From positions 1 to 33,450 of the forward strand of contig CANGGT010000020.1 of assembly GCA_947453375.1 (NCBI GenBank): a stretch of DNA of 33,450 nt, written 5' to 3'. The notes under the pieces are model-generated. The model saw nothing but the letters and a program-made list of their open reading frames with translations, made no database searches and was not told the origin of the DNA. Below, one piece after another: positions 1-9,543 of the stretch (positions are counted from its first letter, which is position 1; each line of letters starts with the position of its first letter). Position numbers and translations under genes: made by a program. Source of the stretch: Planctomycetaceae bacterium. Lineage in GTDB: Bacteria; Planctomycetota; Planctomycetia; Pirellulales; UBA1268.

Positions 1-1119
1 CAGCCCAACGGCAACACGCTCATCTGTGAGGGGGTGAAGGGGAACGTCTTCGAAGTCACGCCGGCCGGCAAGACCGTGTGGCGCTACGTCGATCCCGACA
101 TCGCCGGTGGCAACACGCTCACGCAAGGGGCCTCAGCCCCGCCGCTCAATATCAGCGGCACGCCGGGCGTGTTCACGAACCTCACCTTCCGGGCCCTGAA
201 GTACACCGCCACGTCCCCGGCCCTCGCCGGGCGGACACTCACCCCCGGCAAGCTCGTCGAGAAGTATCCCGCCTTCTTCAGCACCGTCGGCTTCTACGAC
301 GCGGCCAGCCGCTCGTGGAGCTTGAATCACCACGCCGACGGCACGTCGACGGCCGTCACGCCGATCAAGCCGGGGAACGCCCCGCAGGTGGCGACCAGCG
401 CCGCGGCACTCCCGGTCGCCGGCGACTTCGACGGTGACGGCGTGACCTCGACCGGCGTCTACGACGGCGCCACGGGATCGTTCCGCCTCGATTTCGACAA
501 CGACGGCACGGCCGATTCGATCGTGCCGATCACCGGCGCGAAGTCGTCGTGGCAGCCCCTCGCCGGCAACTGGGACGGTGTCGGGGGAGATGACCTCGGC
601 CTTTACGATCCCTCCACCCACACGTTCCGCTTCTACACCCTCCAGGGGACGCAGGCCTCGGCCCCGTTTGTCACCCCCGCGCTCCCCGCCACCTGGCGTC
701 CGCTCGCCGGGGACTGGAACGGCGACGGCAAGGACACCGTCGGGCTCTACGATCCCGTCGGCAACACCTTCTATCTCAACGACAAGATCGACGGATCGAT
801 CTCGGCACTGACGATCTTCAAAACGCCGAGGCTGCCCGCCAACTGGGTGCCACTGGCCGGCGATTGGAACGGCGACAAGAAGGACACCGTGGGCCTCTAC
901 GACCCCGCGACCCGAACGGTCTACCTCAACAACCGAATCGACGGATCGATCACGAACCTCGTCGTCTACTCCCTGCCGGCGAGCGTCACCGCCACGCCGG
1001 TGGCGGGCAACTGGGGGTCGTTTCCGCAGCCGAAGCCGACGGTCAGCCCGACGCTGCTGGCCGCGGCAGTCTCCTTCGATCCCACCAAGCCAAAGACGAA
1101 CCTCAGCGTCCGCCCCTGA
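1..1119 (+). CDS. 3' part of a secreted/extracellular protein with arylsulfotransferase/NHL-like N-terminal remnant (QPNGNTLICEG..GNVFEVTPAGKTVWRYVDP) and C-terminal FG-GAP/VCBS-like repeats; 5' end outside window
   Basis: Frame open from base 1 (cag ccc aac ggc aac...) through the listed ORF at 34; repeated LAGDWNGDGKDTVGLYDP units; stop at 1117-1119. Confidence 0.75.
   Translation, partial: QPNGNTLICEGVKGNVFEVTPAGKTVWRYVDPDIAGGNTLTQGASAPPLNISGTPGVFTNLTFRALKYTATSPALAGRTLTPGKLVEKYPAFFSTVGFYDAASRSWSLNHHADGTSTAVTPIKPGNAPQVATSAAALPVAGDFDGDGVTSTGVYDGATGSFRLDFDNDGTADSIVPITGAKSSWQPLAGNWDGVGGDDLGLYDPSTHTFRFYTLQGTQASAPFVTPALPATWRPLAGDWNGDGKDTVGLYDPVGNTFYLNDKIDGSISALTIFKTPRLPANWVPLAGDWNGDKKDTVGLYDPATRTVYLNNRIDGSITNLVVYSLPASVTATPVAGNWGSFPQPKPTVSPTLLAAAVSFDPTKPKTNLSVRP
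415..999 (+). repeat. Four tandem 48-50 aa repeats (144-150 bp) of FG-GAP/VCBS-like type: 415-558, 559-702, 703-852, 853-999
   Basis: Aligned by eye: VAGDFDGDGVTSTGVYD.. / LAGNWDGVGGDDLGLYDP.. / LAGDWNGDGKDTVGLYDP.. / LAGDWNGDKKDTVGLYDP.., followed by a partial VAGNW. Confidence 0.8.
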
Positions 1120-1149
1120 TCCGTGGTCTGCCGTGCCCTGCCGGCGCCA

Positions 1150-4100
1150 TCAATGCTGCGCCGCCACGCTCGTGGCGGGGCCGGTGGCTGCCGATGTTGA
1201 AGGAGCGACCGGGCGCGCCCGAACGAAACGGCGGGTGAGGGTGTCAAGATAGAGATAGACCACCGGCGTCGTGAACAGCGTCAGCATCTGACTGACGATC
1301 AGGCCGCCAACGATCGCGATCCCCAGCGGCCAGCGGAGCTCTGCTCCGGGGCCCGTTCCGAGCGCCAGCGGCAAGCCTCCCAGGAGCGCCGCGAGCGTCG
1401 TCATCGTGATCGGGCGGAAGCGGAGGATGCAGGCCTGCTGAATTGCCTCGCGCGGCGCAAGGCCCCTGGTCCGCTCCGCTTCGAGGGCGAAGTCGATCAT
1501 CATGATCGCATTCTTCTTGACGATCCCGATGAGGAGAATGATGCCGATCATCGCCATCACGTCGAGCTGGCTCCCCGTCCACTCGAGCGCCAGAAGTGCC
1601 CCCAGACCGGCGCTCGGCAGCGTGGAGATGATCGTGATCGGATGAACGATGCTCTCGTAGAGCATGCCGAGGACGAGATAGACCGTGACGACGGCCGCGA
1701 GGATGAGGAGCGGCTGGTTGGCGAGCGCCTCGCGAAACACCTGGGCTGTCCCTGAGAAACTCCCGCGGACGGTCGCCGGCATTCCCAACTCCACCGTCTT
1801 CGCCTCGACCGCCTCGACCGCCGTCCCGAGCGACACGCCGGGGGCGAGGTTGAAGGACACCGTTGCGGAGGGAAACTGCGCGGTGTGATTGACCAGGAGC
1901 GGCGCGTTGCCGGTGGTCAGCGACGCCAGCGATTCCAGCGGAACCTGTAGGCCGCTCGAGCCGGTCACATGGAGGCTCGAGAGAGCTTCAGGCCCCTGGA
2001 GGAATCCCGATTCGAGGCCCATCACGACCCGGTACTGGCCGAGCGGCCGGTACATCACCGACACCTGCCGTTGGCCGAAGGCGTCATAGAGGGCGTCGTC
2101 GATCTGGCGGGGCGTGATCCCGAACCGGGCCGCCGCATCGCGATCGATCGTCAGCCCTGCCTGGAGCCCACGGTTTTGCTGATCAGAGCGGATGTCGGCC
2201 AATTCGGGCATGCCGCGCATTGCCCGGACGAGCTTCGGCCCCCATTCGTTGAGATCGTCGAGGTTGTCGCCCCGGAGCGTGAATTGATACTGCGAACTGC
2301 TCGGCCGGCCGCCGATCCGCAGGTCCTGCACCGGCTGCATGATCATCGTCGCGCCGGTGAGCTGGGAGAGCTTCCCCCGCAGCCGGCCGATCACCTGATC
2401 GGCCCCCATTCCGTCGCGTTCCTCCTTGGGCACGAGGCTGATGAACATCCGCGCCGCGTTCGGGCTCCCCCCCGCGGCGCCGCCGGTCGACCCGGTGATT
2501 CCGGCGACCGCCGGATCCTCCTTCACGGCGAGTGAAAACTTCGTCAGCAGCCCGGTCATCGTCTGAAAGGAGGTGTCTTGATCGGCGTCGAGGGTGCCGG
2601 TGATCCGGCCGGTGTCCTGTTGGGGGAAAAACCCCTTCGGCACATGGACATACATCCACACCGTCAGCGCGATCGTCGCCAGATTCACCGCCATCGTGAT
2701 CCGCGGATGCCGCATGACGACGCCGAGGAGACGGGCGTAACACCAGGTGACGCCGTCGAGGAATCGCTCCGTGAGCCGGCTGACGAGCCCTTGCCGGACA
2801 TGCCCGGAGGGGCGCAGGAGCCAAGCACACATCATCGGCGTGAGGGTCAGCGACACGACCATCGACACGAGGATCGCCACCGAGAGGGTGACGGCGAACT
2901 CGCGGAACAACCTCCCCACGATCCCACCCATGAGGAGGATGGGAATGAAGACCGCGACGAGCGAGATGCTGATCGACAGCACCGTAAAGCCGATCTCCCG
3001 CGCCCCGAGGAATGCCGCCGCCATCGGGCTCATCCCCTCCTCGCGGTGCCGCGCGATGTTCTCGAGAACGACGATCGCGTCGTCGACAACGAATCCCGTC
3101 GCGATCGTCAGCGCCATCAGGGAGAGATTATCGAGGCTGTAGCCGAGGGCGTACATTGCCGAGAACGTGCTCACCAGCGACACCGGCACGACGACGCTCG
3201 GGATGAGCGTAGCCCGCCAGTCGCGGAGGAACACGAACACCACCCCGACGACGAGCACCACCGAGAGGAGGAGCGTGTGCTGGACATCGACGATGCTCGC
3301 GCGGATCGTCGCCGTCCGGTCCATGGCGAGATCGAGCCGCATCCCCGCCGGGATCTGCGCCCGCAGCTGCGGAAGGATCGCGAGGACGTTGTCGACGGTG
3401 CGGATGATGTTGGCATTCGGCTGCCGGTAGACGATCACCATGATCGTCGGCTGTCCGTTGTAGACGCCAGCGACTCGGACATCCTCGACCGAGTCGGTAA
3501 CCGTCGCGACGTCACCGAGCCGGATCGGCGCGCCGCGCCGCCAGGCGACGATCAGTCGGCGATACTCTGCCGCGGTAAACAGCTGATCGGTCGTGGCGAT
3601 CGACCAGGTCGTCACCCCGTCGTCGACGGAGCCCTTCGGGCGGTTTGTGTTGGCTTGCTGGAGGCAGATGCGAACGTCGTCGAGCCCGAGATCGAAGCGC
3701 TCGAGGACCATCGGATTGACGGCGACGCGGACGGCCGGCGGCGAGCCGCCACTGACGACCACCTGGCCGACGCCGGGAACCTGCGAGAGCTTCTGCTGGA
3801 GGAGCGTGCTGGCGACGTCCTGGAGGCGGGGCTTGTCGTGGAGATCCGACGTCATCGCGAGGATGAGGATCGGGGCATCGGCGGGATTGACTTTGCGGAG
3901 GTCGGGATTGCGGGGAAGGTTCGAAGGGAGACGGCCGCGCGCGGCGTTGATCGCCGCCTGGACATCGCGGGTGGCGGCATCGATGTTGCGGTCGAGATCG
4001 AACTGGAGCGTGATCGAAGTCTGCCCGAGCGTGCTCTGGGAAGTCATCTCCGTGACGCCGGCGATGAGGCCGAATTGGCGCTCCAGCGGCGTGGCGACCG

Positions 4101-4284
4101 CCGAAGCCATCGTCTCCGAGCTCGCTCCAGGCAGCCCGGCTCCGATGTTGATCGTCGGATACTCCACCTGCGGCAGCGGCGACACCGGGAGAAGGAAATA
4201 GCAGATCGCCCCCACGAGCGTCATCGCCACCGCCAGCAGCGACGTTCCTACCGGGCGCCGAATGAACCATGCGGAGATGTTCAT
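1150..4284 (-). CDS. mdtC: RND-family efflux transporter permease (MdtC-like, HAE1)
   Basis: MNISAWFIRRPVGTSLLAVAMTLVGAICYFLLPVSPLPQVEYPTI..., TM4 GFVVDDAIVVLENI, FFPQQDTG, IVKKNAIMMIDFA; start ATG at 4284 overlapping the upstream gene's TGA; the longer listed ORF to 4851 is an out-of-frame extension into mdtB. Confidence 0.9.
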   Translation of the reverse strand: MNISAWFIRRPVGTSLLAVAMTLVGAICYFLLPVSPLPQVEYPTINIGAGLPGASSETMASAVATPLERQFGLIAGVTEMTSQSTLGQTSITLQFDLDRNIDAATRDVQAAINAARGRLPSNLPRNPDLRKVNPADAPILILAMTSDLHDKPRLQDVASTLLQQKLSQVPGVGQVVVSGGSPPAVRVAVNPMVLERFDLGLDDVRICLQQANTNRPKGSVDDGVTTWSIATTDQLFTAAEYRRLIVAWRRGAPIRLGDVATVTDSVEDVRVAGVYNGQPTIMVIVYRQPNANIIRTVDNVLAILPQLRAQIPAGMRLDLAMDRTATIRASIVDVQHTLLLSVVLVVGVVFVFLRDWRATLIPSVVVPVSLVSTFSAMYALGYSLDNLSLMALTIATGFVVDDAIVVLENIARHREEGMSPMAAAFLGAREIGFTVLSISISLVAVFIPILLMGGIVGRLFREFAVTLSVAILVSMVVSLTLTPMMCAWLLRPSGHVRQGLVSRLTERFLDGVTWCYARLLGVVMRHPRITMAVNLATIALTVWMYVHVPKGFFPQQDTGRITGTLDADQDTSFQTMTGLLTKFSLAVKEDPAVAGITGSTGGAAGGSPNAARMFISLVPKEERDGMGADQVIGRLRGKLSQLTGATMIMQPVQDLRIGGRPSSSQYQFTLRGDNLDDLNEWGPKLVRAMRGMPELADIRSDQQNRGLQAGLTIDRDAAARFGITPRQIDDALYDAFGQRQVSVMYRPLGQYRVVMGLESGFLQGPEALSSLHVTGSSGLQVPLESLASLTTGNAPLLVNHTAQFPSATVSFNLAPGVSLGTAVEAVEAKTVELGMPATVRGSFSGTAQVFREALANQPLLILAAVVTVYLVLGMLYESIVHPITIISTLPSAGLGALLALEWTGSQLDVMAMIGIILLIGIVKKNAIMMIDFALEAERTRGLAPREAIQQACILRFRPITMTTLAALLGGLPLALGTGPGAELRWPLGIAIVGGLIVSQMLTLFTTPVVYLYLDTLTRRFVRARPVAPSTSAATGPATSVAAQH
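1161..1178. other. GC-rich 7-bp hairpin CCGCCAC-GCTC-GTGGCGG near the convergent 3' ends of the repeat protein and mdtC
   Basis: Perfect inverted repeat 1161-1167 / 1172-1178 with 4-nt loop; no T-tract, lies inside the last codons of mdtC. Confidence 0.4.
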
Positions 4285-7200
4285 CGCACGCCCTCCGCCA
4301 TGCCGGCAGGATCCACGGCCTGGTCGGTCGCTTCCCGTCCGACCGATCCGCGTGCCCACCGTCCGACGGCATCGAACCAGAGATAGATCACCGGCGTCGT
4401 GTAGAGCGTGAGGAGTTGGCTGACAAGGAGGCCGCCGATGATCGTAATTCCCAAGGGGCGCCGCAGCTCCGATCCGACGCCGCTGCCCAGTGCCAGTGGC
4501 ACCGCGCCGAGGAGCGCGGCCATCGTCGTCATCATGATCGGCCGGAAGCGGAGAAGGCAGGCCTGCTCGATCGCCTCGCGCGGCGTCACCCGTTGTCCCC
4601 CGATGCCACGGCGCTCCGCCTCCATGGCGAAGTCGATCATCATGATCGCGTTCTTCTTGACGATCCCGATGAGGAGGATCACCCCGATCAGCGAGATGAC
4701 GCTCAAATCCGTTCGGCAGACGAGCAGCGCGACCAAAGCCCCCACCCCGGCGCTGGGGAGCGTGGAGAGAATCGTGATCGGATGGACGGTGCTCTCGTAG
4801 AGGACGCCGAGGACGATGTAAACGGTGATGATCGCCGCGAGGATCAGCCACCCCTGGTTGGCCAGCGACGCCCGGAAGGCGGCGGCCGTTCCCTGGAAGG
4901 CCGTCTGGATCCCGGCGGGCATCCCCAGGTCGTACCGGGCCGTCTCGATCGCGTCGACGGCCCTCCCGAGGGCCACCCCCGGCGCGAGGTTGAACGACAC
5001 CGTCACCACCGGAAACTGCCCCTGGTGATTCACGGCCAGCGCCGCGCTCGTCTCCTCGAGTCTGGTCACCGCCCCCAGCGGCACACGCGTCTCCCCCGGT
5101 CTGCCCGGCACTCCGGCCCGGACGTACATCTGCGCCATGTCCTGCGGCGTGTCGCGGAATCCGGGAGCCACCTCGAGGACGACCCGGTATTGATTGAGCT
5201 GCGTGAAGAGCATTGAGATCTGCCGCTGCCCGAAGGCGTCGTACAGCGCGTCGTCGATCATCTGCGGCGTGATCCCCAGACGCGAAGCGCTGTCACGGTC
5301 GATCACGAGCCGCGCCTGGCGGCCATCGGTCTGCTGATCGCTGGCGACGTCGGCAAGCTCCGGGATCTGCTGGAGCCGGGCGACGAACCGGGGGGCCCAC
5401 GCCGCCAGCTCCATCGCATCGGGCGACTCGAGGCTCACCTGATACTGCGTCCGGCTGACCCGGGTCTCCACCGAGAGATCCTGAACCGGCTGCATGAACA
5501 GGCCGATCCCCTCGACCGCGGCGAGCTCCCCCTGGAGCCGGCGGATGACCTCGACGGCACTGATGCCGCGTTCCTCGAGGGGCTTGAGATTGATCTGGAT
5601 CCGGCCGCTGTTGAGGGTGACGTTCGAGCCGTCGATGCCGATGAAGCTCGACAAGCTCTCCACGGCCGGATCGGTGAGGATCACCCGATTGAGCTCCAAC
5701 TGACGGTCGCGCATCGCTTCGAACGAGATGCTCTGCGGTGCCTCGGAGATGCCGAGGATGACGCCGGTGTCCTGCACCGGGAAGAACCCCTTCGGAACGA
5801 TCTGCGCGAGATACCACGTCGCCACGAGCGTCGCCACGAACGTCGCCATCGTGGTCGCCTGGTGGGCGAGCACGAACCGGAGCGTCGCGGCATAGAGCCG
5901 GGTGAACAGGCCGGGCTCCGCCGAGCCATGCCCCCCTCCGCCATGCGCCGATCCGCCGGCGCGCTGCGAAAGGAGCACGGCACACATCATGGGCGTGAGC
6001 GTCAGCGACACCGCCGCCGACACGAGGATCGTCACCGACAGCGTGACGGCGAACTCGCGGAACAACCGGCCGACGATATCACCCATGAACAGGAGCGGAA
6101 TGAGCACGGCGATCAGAGACACCGACAAGCTGACGATCGTGAAACCGATCTCCGCCGATCCCTTGAGCGCCGCCGCGAGGGGCGTCTCCCCCTCCTCCAC
6201 GTAGCGGACGATGTTTTCGATCATCACGATCGCGTCATCGACGACGAATCCGGTGGAGATCGTCAGCGCCATGAGCGTGAGGTTGTTGAGGCTGTAGCCG
6301 AGGGCATACATCACGGCGAACGTGCCGACGAGCGACAGCGGCACGGCGACGCTGGGGATGATCGTCGCCGTGACGCTTCTGAGGAACAGGAAGATGATGA
6401 ACACCACCAGCGCGATCGTCAGGAGCAGCTCGTGCTGCACCCCTTCGATGCTCGCCCGGATCGTGAGCGTGCGATCGGTGAGGACGTGCACTTGCACCGC
6501 CGCAGGCAACGAGGCCTCGAGCTGCGGAAGGAGCGCCTTCACCGAATCGACCACCGCGATGATGTTCGCCCCGGGCTGCCGCTGGATGTTGACGATCACC
6601 GCCGGGATGTCGTTCATCCACGCCGCCTGACGGACGTTCTCCGCGCCGTCGACCACCTCGGCGACGTCGACGAGCCGGACGGCCGAGCCGTTGCGGTAAC
6701 CGATGATGAGCTCGCGGAACTGGTCGCTCGTGAGGAGCTGGTCGTTGGCGGCGATCGTGAACGCCTGCCGCCGGCCGTCGAAGCTCCCCTTCGCCTGATT
6801 GACGCTCGCTTGCACGAGCGCCCCGCGGAGATCCTCGAGATTCATTCCCAGGCTGGAGAGTGCCGTGGGGTTCACCTCGATGCGGATGGCCGGCTTCTGT
6901 CCACCGGAGATGCTCACCAATCCGACGCCGGAGAGCTGCGAGATTTTCTGCGCGAGCCTCGTGTCTGCGAGATCCTGAACCTTCGTCAACGGGAGCGTGT
7001 CGCTCGTCAGAGCGAGGGTGAGGATCGGGGCATCGGCGGGGTTGGTCTTCGTGTAGACCGGCGGGTTGGGGAGGTCGCGCGGGAGTACGGCCGCAGCGGA
7101 ATTGATCGCCGCCTGAACCTGCTGGGTGGCGATGTCGATGTCGAGGGCGAGATCGAAGCGGAGGACGATCACCGAACATCCCTCGGAGCTACTCGACGTC

Positions 7201-7439
7201 ATCTGCGTCAGCCCCGGCACTTGGCCGAACTGCCGCTCGAGCGGCGAGGTGACGCTCGAGGCGATCACCTCCGGGCTCGCCCCGGGATAGAAGGTGAGCA
7301 CCTGGATCGTCGGATAGTCGACCTGCGGAAGCGCCGACACCGGAAGCTGACGGTAGGCGACGACCCCGACGAGGACGAGCGCCACCATGAGGAGGCTCGT
7401 CGCCACCGGCCGGAGGATGAAGGGCCGGGAGAGGTTCAT
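4281..7439 (-). CDS. mdtB: RND-family efflux transporter permease (MdtB-like, HAE1)
   Basis: MNLSRPFILRPVATSLLMVALVLVGVVAYRQLPVSALPQVDYPTIQV..., GFVVDDAIVMIENI, IVKKNAIMMIDFAMEAER. Confidence 0.9.
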   Translation of the reverse strand: MNLSRPFILRPVATSLLMVALVLVGVVAYRQLPVSALPQVDYPTIQVLTFYPGASPEVIASSVTSPLERQFGQVPGLTQMTSSSSEGCSVIVLRFDLALDIDIATQQVQAAINSAAAVLPRDLPNPPVYTKTNPADAPILTLALTSDTLPLTKVQDLADTRLAQKISQLSGVGLVSISGGQKPAIRIEVNPTALSSLGMNLEDLRGALVQASVNQAKGSFDGRRQAFTIAANDQLLTSDQFRELIIGYRNGSAVRLVDVAEVVDGAENVRQAAWMNDIPAVIVNIQRQPGANIIAVVDSVKALLPQLEASLPAAVQVHVLTDRTLTIRASIEGVQHELLLTIALVVFIIFLFLRSVTATIIPSVAVPLSLVGTFAVMYALGYSLNNLTLMALTISTGFVVDDAIVMIENIVRYVEEGETPLAAALKGSAEIGFTIVSLSVSLIAVLIPLLFMGDIVGRLFREFAVTLSVTILVSAAVSLTLTPMMCAVLLSQRAGGSAHGGGGHGSAEPGLFTRLYAATLRFVLAHQATTMATFVATLVATWYLAQIVPKGFFPVQDTGVILGISEAPQSISFEAMRDRQLELNRVILTDPAVESLSSFIGIDGSNVTLNSGRIQINLKPLEERGISAVEVIRRLQGELAAVEGIGLFMQPVQDLSVETRVSRTQYQVSLESPDAMELAAWAPRFVARLQQIPELADVASDQQTDGRQARLVIDRDSASRLGITPQMIDDALYDAFGQRQISMLFTQLNQYRVVLEVAPGFRDTPQDMAQMYVRAGVPGRPGETRVPLGAVTRLEETSAALAVNHQGQFPVVTVSFNLAPGVALGRAVDAIETARYDLGMPAGIQTAFQGTAAAFRASLANQGWLILAAIITVYIVLGVLYESTVHPITILSTLPSAGVGALVALLVCRTDLSVISLIGVILLIGIVKKNAIMMIDFAMEAERRGIGGQRVTPREAIEQACLLRFRPIMMTTMAALLGAVPLALGSGVGSELRRPLGITIIGGLLVSQLLTLYTTPVIYLWFDAVGRWARGSVGREATDQAVDPAGMAEGVR

Positions 7440-9493
7440 CGTTCGATGCCGCTGGCGGCGGCAGGCTGCCGAGGCGGCCGGGCCGCCGGCTGTGGAGCAT
7501 CGCCAGAGAGGCTCAGGGCGATCGCACGCACCATCGCTTCATAGGGACCGCGGTAAACGCCCCGCATCCCCTCGGGCGAAACGTGCTGGCCGTCGGTGAA
7601 ATAGACGTGAGACCGGTCGCCGATGAGGCTCTTTCCGTCGGCGGTGAACCAGGCATCGCGGGCCGGCGTGATCCGGACATCGGCCTTGGCAGCAGCGGCA
7701 GCGAACGCCTCGAGAGTCGCGCCCTGTACGCGGTCGTACGCGGCGCGATCGACGCCCTGCGGAACCGGCCGCCCGAGCAAGGCCGACCAGACAAGCCAGC
7801 GGATCGGATCGGCGGACTGGTAGGGCTGAGGTTCGATGAGCCACACCGTCGCCCCGGATTCGTTGAGGACCCGGCACGTGTGCACGAGGCTTCGCGTGAG
7901 CGTGGCCTGTCCGTCCGACGGGGCCTCTGGAGCGAACGTGGCTTCATCGAGCGTCGCCGATACCACGGATGGCCAGTCGGCGATGAGGAGAACGTTCTTG
8001 ATCCGATCGGCCCGGACGCGCGCAACGACGCTGTCGGCCCATTCGAGCCACGGCCTCCTCGCGAACGCCGGCATCGGCCGGGTCGTCCCAAGCAGTGGGA
8101 AGTGGGCATTACGGGTCGCCCAGGCTCCGCGGATTCCGTGTTCCTCGAAAAGGTCGTCGAGAAGCCCCAGGGAGGCCGCCGAGTGGCTGTCTCCCCACAC
8201 GAGACAGTCGACCGGCGATCCGGCAGCCGTGGTCCCGTCAAACTTCCTGACGAGGAGTTCGGGCCTGCGGACCTCCACCATTGCCTGAAAACGCTGGTCA
8301 TTTCGGTCGTTCTCCGTGGACCGGAGATAGGTAGCGGCCCGCGGTGGAAAGCGCCCCGGCAGTCCGCCACCGGCCATGATCCCGACCGAAGTGACGATCA
8401 GCACGACGGCGGCGCCGACGACGATCCGCAGCGCCTCGACGAAACCGATCGAGCGCATCCCGTGGCGGAACGGGGTCTCGATCCAACGCCACGACAGCCA
8501 TGCAAGCGCAAAGCTTGCGACATAGAGCATCACCGTCACGCTTGTCGGCATCACCCCCCAGGTGCCATAGCTCGCGTAAACATGGAGCGGCCAATGCCAG
8601 AGATAGAGCGAGTAGGAGATCAGGCCGATCGCCACCGCGACTGGAGAGGAGAGGACTCGGCCGACAAGCGTCCGGTCGTGCGTGCCGGCGAAGATCAGGA
8701 AGCAGGCCCCGAGACAGGGCGGAAGGGCAGCGAGCCCTGGAAACTGCATTCTCTCGACGTAGGTGACGCACGGGACAACGATCAAGCCGAGGCCGAGCAG
8801 CGCCAGGGCATTCGCCCGCGCGGCTCCCAGCGGTCGACGGGGTGTCTCGAGCGCTGCAAGCCCGCCCAGGAGAAGCTCCCACGCCCGGAACGGGAGGAGG
8901 AAAAACCCCGCCATGCCTGCCCGGTAACTCGTGGCGTAAACCGAGAAGACGAGCGAGACGACCATCGCCCCCCAGAGGATCGCCCGCACCAGCCCCCGGC
9001 GGCGCATCGGGAGGCGGGCGAAGAGGAGCGGATAGACGAGATAAAACTGCTCCTCGACGGCCAACGACCACATGTGGAGCAGCGGCCGCGGACGATGGGT
9101 GTCGAAGTAGTTCATGTTTCGCCACTCGTAGACATTGGTGAGCATCGTCTGCTGGGCGATCGTCGCTTTCGCGAGTGGCACCAGATCGTTCGGCATGAGA
9201 AGGCACAGCCCGGTTACGAGCGTCACGATCGTGACGACAAGTGACGCCGGAGCGATGCGCCGCAGGCGACGCGTCCAGAAGCGACGCAGCGAGAAGGTTC
9301 CCTGTTCCACTTCTCGGGCGAGAATGCCGGTGATGAGGAATCCCGAGATGACGAAGAAAACGTCGACGCCGACAAACCCGCCGGACAGCGCGCCTCCGAA
9401 GTGGAAGACGAGCACGGCGAGGACTGCGACGGCCCGCAGGCCGTCGATGTCGGGACGATAGTGCGCGGGCATCTCGGGGAGCGAGTTGGTCAT
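7436..9493 (-). CDS. Acyltransferase 3 family membrane protein with C-terminal SGNH domain (OafA/YrhL-like)
   Basis: YRPDIDGLRAVAVLAVLVFHFG..GGFVGVDVFFVISGFLITGIL, LLHMWSLAVEEQFYLVYPLL; SGNH blocks VWGDSHSAAS and YFTDGQHVSPEG. Confidence 0.92.
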   Translation of the reverse strand: MTNSLPEMPAHYRPDIDGLRAVAVLAVLVFHFGGALSGGFVGVDVFFVISGFLITGILAREVEQGTFSLRRFWTRRLRRIAPASLVVTIVTLVTGLCLLMPNDLVPLAKATIAQQTMLTNVYEWRNMNYFDTHRPRPLLHMWSLAVEEQFYLVYPLLFARLPMRRRGLVRAILWGAMVVSLVFSVYATSYRAGMAGFFLLPFRAWELLLGGLAALETPRRPLGAARANALALLGLGLIVVPCVTYVERMQFPGLAALPPCLGACFLIFAGTHDRTLVGRVLSSPVAVAIGLISYSLYLWHWPLHVYASYGTWGVMPTSVTVMLYVASFALAWLSWRWIETPFRHGMRSIGFVEALRIVVGAAVVLIVTSVGIMAGGGLPGRFPPRAATYLRSTENDRNDQRFQAMVEVRRPELLVRKFDGTTAAGSPVDCLVWGDSHSAASLGLLDDLFEEHGIRGAWATRNAHFPLLGTTRPMPAFARRPWLEWADSVVARVRADRIKNVLLIADWPSVVSATLDEATFAPEAPSDGQATLTRSLVHTCRVLNESGATVWLIEPQPYQSADPIRWLVWSALLGRPVPQGVDRAAYDRVQGATLEAFAAAAAKADVRITPARDAWFTADGKSLIGDRSHVYFTDGQHVSPEGMRGVYRGPYEAMVRAIALSLSGDAPQPAARPPRQPAAASGIER

Positions 9494-9543
9494 GGCGAGG
9501 CATCACCCTGCGGTCATCGTTCGGAGAAACTCACCCGTGATCG

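Noticed and set aside
1161-1178. Hairpin near the convergent 3' ends as an intrinsic terminator
   Set aside because: No T-tract on either strand and it lies within the mdtC coding region; kept only as a weak hairpin note.
2578-4386. 602-aa plus-strand ORF opposite the RND gene
   Set aside because: Extremely Arg/Asp/His-rich low-complexity translation antisense to a strongly conserved RND coding region; typical high-GC shadow ORF.
5862-7544. 560-aa plus-strand ORF opposite mdtB-like gene
   Set aside because: Antisense shadow of a well-supported gene; no recognisable domain.
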